The translations under genes were made by a program, and so were the position numbers. This document shows, piece after piece, positions 27,600 through 33,440 of a stretch of 33,440 nucleotides of DNA (positions within the stretch are counted from its first letter, which is position 1; every line of letters starts with the position of its first letter). The stretch spans positions 1,192,421-1,225,860 of the forward strand of contig NW_019091491.1 of the NCBI RefSeq assembly GCF_001949145.1, given 5' to 3'. The notes beneath the pieces are model-generated. The model made no database searches and was not told the DNA's origin. It was given only the letters and a program-made list of their open reading frames with translations. The stretch is from Acanthaster planci (taxonomy: Eukaryota; Echinodermata; Asteroidea; Valvatida; Acanthasteridae).

Positions 27600-30500
27600 A
27601 TGGCGAGCACAGATACACCGCCGGACGACCAAGCCAAGGTTGGTAGTCTTTTCCTTCATAAACACACGGCCGGCCATGATCATACATGTACACTGTACGT
27701 AATTATCTCATGATAATGGCCCGGCGTCCATGTAAATTATGTAGGCCTAGGCCCCGAGTAGTAGTACTACTACTACTAGTAGTACTAGTACTTAGCCCCA
27801 CTACCACTGTGTGGCACAGATTCTCATTCCCGCTCCATCCTTAGCCACACATCCGTATACGCAATTTCATGTCGGCGTAGGCCTACTGAAAATTTTTGGC
27901 GCACCTAGGCCTACTTTAGTACTTATCTTGTGGGCACAATCTCTTTTGCACACAGAGATGATCCGTAGCCTCTCCGCTTTCTTAGCGCCATTTATTGAAT
28001 GATTTCACTAATGTTGTTCTGGTATTTTCCAGTCTTTTTGCCTTCACCCATTCAATCTCACGGACTCGCTCTCACAGTCGTCATCTTTAAAATAAGGTCG
28101 TTGAACATTACGTGACTTGACCCCTCATCGTCTCGACGGCTGTTCCATGTCAAGACATCCATATGTAAACTGCTGCCAAAGTTTTGGAAGAGCCCATTGG
28201 CACATGCAGTATCTTATCGCTCAGTCCGTGTATTAGATATGTCTTGACATGGAACAGCTGTCGAAACGATGAGGGGTCAAGTGACGTAATGTGCAACAAC
28301 CTTATTTAAAGATGGTGACTGTGAGAGCGAGTCCGTGAGATTGAATGGGTGAAGGCAAAAAGACTGGAAAATACCAGAACAACGCAAGTGAAATCATTCA
28401 ATAAATGGCGCTAAGAAAGCGGAGAGGCTAAGTATCATCTCTGTGTGCTAAGAGAAATTGCGCCCACGAGATAAGTAGGTTCGGCAAAAATTTTCAGTAC
28501 GCCGACACGAAATAGCGTATACGGATGTGTGGCTAAGGATGTAGCGGGAATGAGAATCTGTGCCACACTCGTGGGGCTATAGTACAGCAGGTTACGACAG
28601 ACTGCAGGGCTCCCGAGGCTGTGTACGGCCTAGGCCTACTGCATTGCTACATGTAGCTCAGCTCAGTCATGTCGGTCTCAACTCAAGCTTTTTGATTTGT
28701 TGAGCGGGGATGGGTAGAAAAAGGCTGTTGATTATTATGTTCCTGCAAACATTAATTAATCTGTTTCCATTATATTTAATTTATTCCGCATCCATCCTCT
28801 CAGTGCTGCATACAGATTTAGGGTAAACATGATAAATAGATTTCCAAACGTGACAAACATCAGATTTTAATCTCACCGGAATAAAAAAGGTCTGGGAATC
28901 CCTCTCAAGAACACCAGCTTTTGTCATAAACCATGCTTGGATTAAGATCATGAATATTACTGAATTAGTATTTGGCCAATCAGAAACATGACTTGTAGCT
29001 CATTCATTCCGCATTAACCAATCTCGTTCATTTTGGTCCTAGAGTGACTGATGCCCTTTAAAAAAAGACAGTTACTGTACATGTAAGGGTGATTTGTTCT
29101 CCTTACAAACATTTGAAAATTCATTTGTTATAGATTTGAAATGTTTCTTGCATTTCATCTGTGAGGTGATGAGCAGATACTGAAACATTCTGAAGGAAAC
29201 TGAAAATTGATTTCTGACTGGTTCACTTTGTTATTCAAGCGTCATAATGGACTGCGAACCTGGAAAAGGTTAATTGATTACTCCTGTCCACTTCTTCACT
29301 GTAGACTTACTGGCAACGTTTGTACGCGGTCATGACTACACCATGTTTTTTATTTGGAACCCATTTTCCTTTGTCTATATATGTACTGTATGTAGACGAC
29401 AACTGTTCAACAACCAGAAACGTCGGTTGCTGTCTCCAGTGACACCAGCAGTGCTGTGCCAAGGGAAAACATGGTAAGTTAATACACTGACTTCATCTCT
29501 TGTATTGTAATTGTACGAGGACCCAGGGAATTGTCTTACGTTCTTGCAGAACGTATTCTTTTTAGGTGAGTTTTGATTTCTTATATTGGGTAAGGAAGGT
29601 GGTGTTAAGCGAGTGGTGTTGACATAAATCGCTGAATGGCTAGGAACTTGAGTCAGACACAACTGACAGGTTTGTTTTTAGATGACTTTGATAGAAATGA
29701 CTTGTGAAGTGACTTGGCTTAGAAAATAAAAAGGGTTGTAACTTGGAGAAAAATAGCTTTTGACTTGACTTTACATGAAGAAAAATTATCTGACCATAAA
29801 AAAATATGTTTAGAACAATTTGTACATGACTTGTGACCTGAAAGGGCTTATTCCTATGTACTTGGCATTGACAAAAAAGGAGAAAAATAAACGATAAATA
29901 CACTGAAAGCAAGTGAAGTAAGATAGTTGCGCGTATCTCTGCAGTTTAAAAACTATTGTAAAACTTCTCAAAAAAACTCTGCTATGTGTAAAAAATGCCT
30001 CACTGGGGATTTTTTTTTCATCAATTATGTGTACATGTGTATGTGTTTAAAACTCCTTTTTCTGCTCCAGATTTCAACTGCTGTGCGGTTTCTGCAGAAC
30101 CCTCAAGTCCGCTCGAGTCCCCTTGCACAGAAAAAGGCCTTCTTGGAGAAGAAAGGTGTGTAATTACCCCCCCCCATCGCTACAGTTGCCATTCTAATCC
30201 TGTTGATCTGAGCAGCAAGTTGGACAGCATTTCATATTCCATTTGTTGCAGTCTGTGGGCTTTACCATTTGGCAGTGCTAGATGTTGCTTAGATTTTGTT
30301 GGAGTTAACAGGTGATACATGTACGTGTTGTTAGAGTTTGTTAGATTCAGCAATTTTCAGATAGTTACATGTAGATTCTGTTTGGTTCAGCAGGCTTCAA
30401 TTGATTTGTAAGATTCCACTGGATTCAGCTGGTTTCACACTGTGGTATGGAAACATTGGACTTGAAAGACATTTTTTTACTGTTGGAATATCTAGGATTA

Positions 30501-31449
30501 AGAGGGCTTTCCATTTTCTCATCGTTGGATTTCAATAGATTCAGCAAGCTTTGGTTTGTGAAATGATATGTGAGCCACCCTGGGTCGATGTGTTGTTAGA
30601 TTGTGTGAGATACTGTAGGCACTGATTTTGCTAGTTGGAGCAGACTTTGTTCTGGCACACGTAGATTCAGCAAGCAGCACACTTTGGATTCAGCAGACTG
30701 ACACTTTTGTTGAATTCTACATTTTCAATTCAGTCGGCTTGACAGTGTTGGATTCTGTTAGATTTTGCTAGCTCCAGGATGTTAGATTCTGTCCCTCTTA
30801 TCACCTCACTGCCTCCAGATACAATATACGCAGCTTCAGCATTGGAACTTCTGCATTCTCCTGACAACGGACAGAGCACAATGTCCGAATCGTTGAGTAC
30901 CGTCCGGTTCTTTTCAGAACCAGACATACTCATAAAAGAGATATCCTTGCATGGTGCTACAGCGAACCGCCACAACTAACTTACTACCTTCACAATAAGA
31001 AGCTTCAAAGCAAATGTTCTGTTCTGTTAGATTCAGTGGGCAGTGCTCTCGTTAGATTCTGTTGGACTGAGCTGACTAAAGCTGTTGTCGGATTCTGTTA
31101 CATTTAGGTTCAGCAGGCTTCACAGTGTCTGCTGCAGTTAGAGTTAGCAGACTTCATGATATTGGATTCTGTTTGATTAAGCAGACTTCAGAGGTCAGTG
31201 AGCTGTGTACGCATTTTACATGTACTTGTGTGTTCTGGATAAAAGTTCAATGAGAACAAATATACGCAAGCTTTTCAGAACTTAACAGTCACTCTTGGAA
31301 TGCAGGGCTGACTGCTGAGGAGATAGAGATGGCCATTGATCGCTCGGGGACCAGGCAAGATGTGGTAACCGCTGTGGCTCCTGCGCCGGCACCCTCAAAC
31401 CAGGCCGCGGTCCCCCCACAGGCAGCTCAAATGCAGCAGCAGCAGATGG
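27600..31449 (+). CDS. PEX14: Peroxisomal membrane protein PEX14, exons 1-4 (3' part beyond window)
   Basis: Exons: 27600-27638, 29396-29473, 30071-30155 and 31306-31449, coding for the first 115 residues plus one base of the next codon. The start follows an in-frame TAA near 27558. PEX14 is the docking protein of the peroxisomal import machinery and binds the receptor PEX5 (and PEX19). Residues about 35-80 form the N-terminal binding domain: VPREN, then TAVRFLQNPQVRSSPLAQKK and AFLEKKGLTAEEIEMAID. Phe46 and Phe63 sit where the human domain's two ligand-contacting phenylalanines lie. Residues 82-115 are Ala/Pro/Gln-rich with a short Gln run, as in other animals before the membrane segment. 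The transmembrane segment and coiled coil are missing, because the donor ATGG|GTAAGC at 31450 leads into an intron running past the window end. Introns carry a large foldback and a decayed minisatellite. Confidence 0.93.
27755..27792. repeat. AGT/ACT trinucleotide palindrome
   Basis: Runs of AGT triplets are followed by ACT triplets, then AGTAGTACTAGTACTTAG, making a self-complementary simple repeat. It abuts the left end of the foldback at 27788. Confidence 0.7.
27788..28585. mobile_element. ~800-bp foldback element in PEX14 intron 1
   Basis: The left arm is 27788-28158 (371 bp) and the right arm 28239-28585 (347 bp), around an 80-bp loop. They are reverse complements at roughly nine positions in ten. 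Long exact stretches include the segment from GCCTCTCCGCTTTCTTAGCG to TTTCACT and the one around TTCACCCATTCAATCTCACG. The outer ends are GTACTTAGCCCC and GGGGCTATAGTAC. Much of the length difference comes from extra GGCCTA hexamers in the left arm. There is no transposase. It lies within the PEX14 transcript and could form a long double-stranded RNA stem. Confidence 0.85.
28586..29395. other. Remainder of PEX14 intron 1
   Basis: A+T-rich intronic sequence with scattered TACATGTA motifs and the usual polypyrimidine-rich approach to the exon 2 acceptor. I see no further gene or element. Confidence 0.5.
30195..31195 (+). repeat. Decayed minisatellite in PEX14 intron 3
   Basis: Variants of GTTAGATTCTGTTGGATTCA followed by GCAGACTTCACAGTG recur irregularly across about 1 kb, for example near 30340, 30375, 30415, 30535, 30665, 30755, 31025, 31055, 31090 and 31165. 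Units are about 30-45 bp with many substitutions. The segment about 30815-30985 does not fit the pattern and interrupts the array. Confidence 0.65.
30906..30921 (+). other. Perfect match to the histone mRNA 3' stem-loop motif
   Basis: GGTTCT, loop TTTC, AGAACC fits the metazoan replication-histone consensus (6-bp stem beginning GG and ending CC, UUUC loop). A purine-rich AAAAGAGATA starts 13 bases after the stem, roughly where a histone downstream element would lie. No histone reading frame precedes it, so it may be a relic or a chance match. Confidence 0.4.
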
Positions 31450-31905
31450 GTAAGCATGCTCTGTTGAGAGTTAAACCGTGTCCAGTTTTCTTGGCTGCGG
31501 CTGGCACCAGCACATGTGTCTGTAAGGAGTAGCCACAGCAGCTAGCCAGTGGCTTCCAGGTACATGCATAATGGTGGGAACTCATGGAATAAATCGTAAC
31601 AAGGAATGAGCTGTAATGTGAGCTATAGATATTAAATTAGTGAAACCCTAACTCTGCATTCCTCACACAAGAAAGTTTTGCCGACTCATGAGTACAGAAA
31701 TTTGGAATTTGTGGGCGCGTTTCTAACCTAGTGAAATAAGATGGAACCGATTCCATGTATTTAAAATGCAACGGAAACATTCTCTGTCATTTCACGCAAA
31801 GAAAACAGGAGATAGGCACCTGTACACCTGTTCTGACTGTTGATAATTGACTGTAACAGTCCGATCTGGTTACATAACAGCACATACATACGAATGTACA
31901 TTGCA
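31450..31905. other. Start of PEX14 intron 4
   Basis: Intronic sequence after the exon 4 donor. I see no exon or element in this part. Confidence 0.5.
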
Positions 31906-31909
31906 CTTT

Positions 31910-32110
31910 TTGGGTTCTACACCTGCAGTGTCCTGTGTTATACTGGTCATTTAACATTTGTTGACCAGTGTGATATGAAACGTCACTTTTTTCCACCCGA
32001 GGAATGCATGGCAACAGAATCGAGGGTGCCATGCCTCCTTGTGCGGTGATAAAAAACGTTCCACGTACAACAGTTGTTTACTATCTGCACAGGTGGAAGT
32101 TGTGATTTTG
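31910..32110. repeat. Foldback element related to the 5061 hairpin
   Basis: GGAATGCATGGCAAC near 32001 pairs with GGGTGCCATGCCTCC near 32024. Weaker complementarity continues outward (GAAACGT...TTTTTT with AAAAAACGTTCC, and ACACCTGCAG with CTGCACAGGTGG). The centre shares GAGGGTGCCAT with the hairpin at 5061-5190. Confidence 0.4.
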
Positions 32111-32346
32111 TCTATGCGAAATACAGTAATTGTGAGCTTTTCGTCAGACATGTCAGATATTAGAAGTTGTACAATTGCTTTGATTATGTGACTTTCGTCT
32201 GGCAAGTTTGGGGTAGTGAATTTACAGTGTCTTTTCAAGCTTTGATGATATTAAAAATACTGACTTTATTACGGTAGCCCCAAATTTCTTAGGGATGGAA
32301 GGCTCTCATTATCATCATCCCTACACATTGGGCCAAAAACATTTAA

Positions 32347-32527
32347 CCCCTTCACGGCGAGGTTATTTTGACCGTGACTGCTGGGCTGCGGTATGCCCTG
32401 AATGGAGGGCTTTTTCCAGCAACAGGCCCCATTGAACCAGCAGCTGCATGGTGAATAGACTGTATGTGTGGTGTGCACTAATCCTCACACAATGGTGCGG
32501 TAGGAGCAGTCCTCCGTAGCGAAGGGG
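32347..32527. mobile_element. TTAA-flanked MITE with CCCCTTC ends
   Basis: The segment begins CCCCTTCACGGCGAGG and its right end, reverse-complemented, begins CCCCTTCGCTACGGAGG. TTAA lies immediately outside both ends. At 181 bp with no coding capacity it fits a piggyBac-type non-autonomous element by target site and C-rich ends; no transposase gene confirms this. Confidence 0.65.
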
Positions 32528-32544
32528 TTAAAACAAATCTTAGC

Positions 32545-32768
32545 TCCCTGGGGAGTATACTAGCCTGATGCTGCCATTTTTAGGCAAAACGGCTAAACAT
32601 AATCATCATATTTGCCTTCACTGCTACCCATTTGTACCCCTGGGTGGAGAGAGGCAAGCAGGAGTACACTGAAGTGACATACCTAAGGTCACATTGTGTA
32701 ATCACCAGCGGGATTTGAACCCCGGACGTTATGCTTGCAAGTCACAAACATCGACCACTGGGCCTCAT
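32545..32768 (-). mobile_element. tRNA-headed SINE with an L2-like tail
   Basis: On the minus strand the head reads GGCCCAGTGGTCGATG (box A region), GACTTGCAA (anticodon-like loop) and GGGGTTCAAATCCC (box B), closely tRNA-like. It is followed by CTTAGGTATGTCACTT, CTCTCTCCACCCAGG and GTACAAATGGGTA, a tail type shared by many metazoan SINEs and L2-like LINEs. It ends near an ATGATGATTATG-type sequence. It is a retroposed element, not a working tRNA gene. Confidence 0.7.
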
Positions 32769-32769
32769 G

Positions 32770-33330
32770 TCTTTAAGCCTAACAGAAGTAAAAAACATTT
32801 AGTTCACTTGAAGTATTTCAAAATAACAAACACATTAATAATTATTTCAAAAACAACATAAATTCAGTGTTTACCCTATTAATCTTGACCCCAAAATGAA
32901 TAAAAATATCCTGCATTTCCCCGCCCACAAAAAAAACCCTTTTGGCTGCTACATGTAGCTAGGACTGTGTCTTTTAATTTCTACCTTGAACCGGGACATT
33001 GTTTGCCTGTGGGCCAAGCTGCATCGGACACGTGGTCCATTGCAAGCATGCGATACTGCATGTACTGTGTAATGCAATGTACATGTACACTGTTCATGTA
33101 CATGTAGGTGTTCTGCCGATGATGTCACCAAATCAGCCTGGGAGTGCGAATGGCCAAAAGGGGATTTTTTTGTGGGCGGGGAAACGCAGGATCTTTTTAT
33201 TCTTTTAAGGGTCACAATTAATGGGGTACACATTAAATTTATGTTTTTGAAATGGTTACGTATTTATTGGCATTTTGTTATTTTCACATGAACTAAATGT
33301 TTTCTTTTTCTGTTAACCTTTAATAAGCTA
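32770..33330. mobile_element. ~560-bp foldback element
   Basis: The left arm (about 32770-32946) and right arm (about 33153-33330) are reverse complements. Matching blocks run outward in order: CCCTTTTGGC, TTTCCCCGCCCACAAAAA, TAAAAATATCCTGC, TTTCAAAAAC, AAAATAACAAA and ACATTTAGTTCA. The roughly 200-bp centre holds TACATG repeats. It abuts the SINE at 32545-32768. It is non-coding. Confidence 0.75.
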
Positions 33331-33440
33331 CTTGTACACGGATCAGTCTTTCAAAGGGGGCATTCTCTTTTTAATCAAATTTTCAGCCAAGAAAATCAAG
33401 TGGCCGTTTGGACATGATACTGCTATCTTTTGACTAATTG

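Noticed and set aside
33108-33171. Possible PEX14 exon 5: acceptor-like ATGTAG, in-phase Pro/Ser/Gly-containing frame, donor-like GTGGGC
   Set aside because: The segment overlaps the inner part and right arm of the foldback at 32770-33330, and the tail of the frame is a T-run in the arm. The peptide does not match PEX14.

Overview
The window is nuclear DNA from an animal. Three conserved genes are split into exons with consensus splice sites, 5' UTR and intronic sequence is long, and decayed transposons fill the gaps. Dense TACATGTA and TAGGCCTA palindromes, foldback elements and a tRNA-headed SINE suggest a marine invertebrate deuterostome. An echinoderm is my best guess; a hemichordate or amphioxus cannot be excluded from sequence alone.

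Layout. Positions 1-9000 hold no gene I can support. They contain AAGTC-rich repeats, a GC-rich insertion (2544-2810), several MITE-like inverted repeats and a broken LINE reverse transcriptase (7896-8368). At 9014-9967 (+) a two-exon gene encodes a small secreted protein with eight cysteines that I do not recognise. After about 3.5 kb of intergenic DNA comes NSUN5 (13700-20158, +), a seven-exon 28S rRNA cytosine-5 methyltransferase of 564 residues, probably with one GC-AG intron. TMEM222 (22261-27229, -) has five exons, encodes 197 residues and is complete. PEX14 (27600 onward, +) has its first four coding exons here, which include the PEX5-binding domain; the remainder lies beyond the right edge.

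Arrangement. NSUN5 and TMEM222 converge, with their stop codons about 2.1 kb apart. TMEM222 and PEX14 diverge from a 370-bp interval that must contain a shared or back-to-back promoter. All three are housekeeping genes (ribosome modification, endomembrane protein, peroxisome import), and nothing in the sequence links them into one pathway.

The most notable observations are: (1) a ~800-bp foldback in PEX14 intron 1, whose two arms differ by exact GGCCTA hexamers at TA sites, hinting at how the abundant TAGGCCTA and TACATGTA palindromes arise; (2) a perfect histone-type 3' stem-loop motif in an intron; (3) a likely GC-AG intron in NSUN5 with an in-frame GT-AG alternative; (4) the orphan secreted cysteine-rich gene; (5) a nest of unrelated small transposons at the right edge. 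I found no prokaryotic-type system, CRISPR array or intact mobile element.
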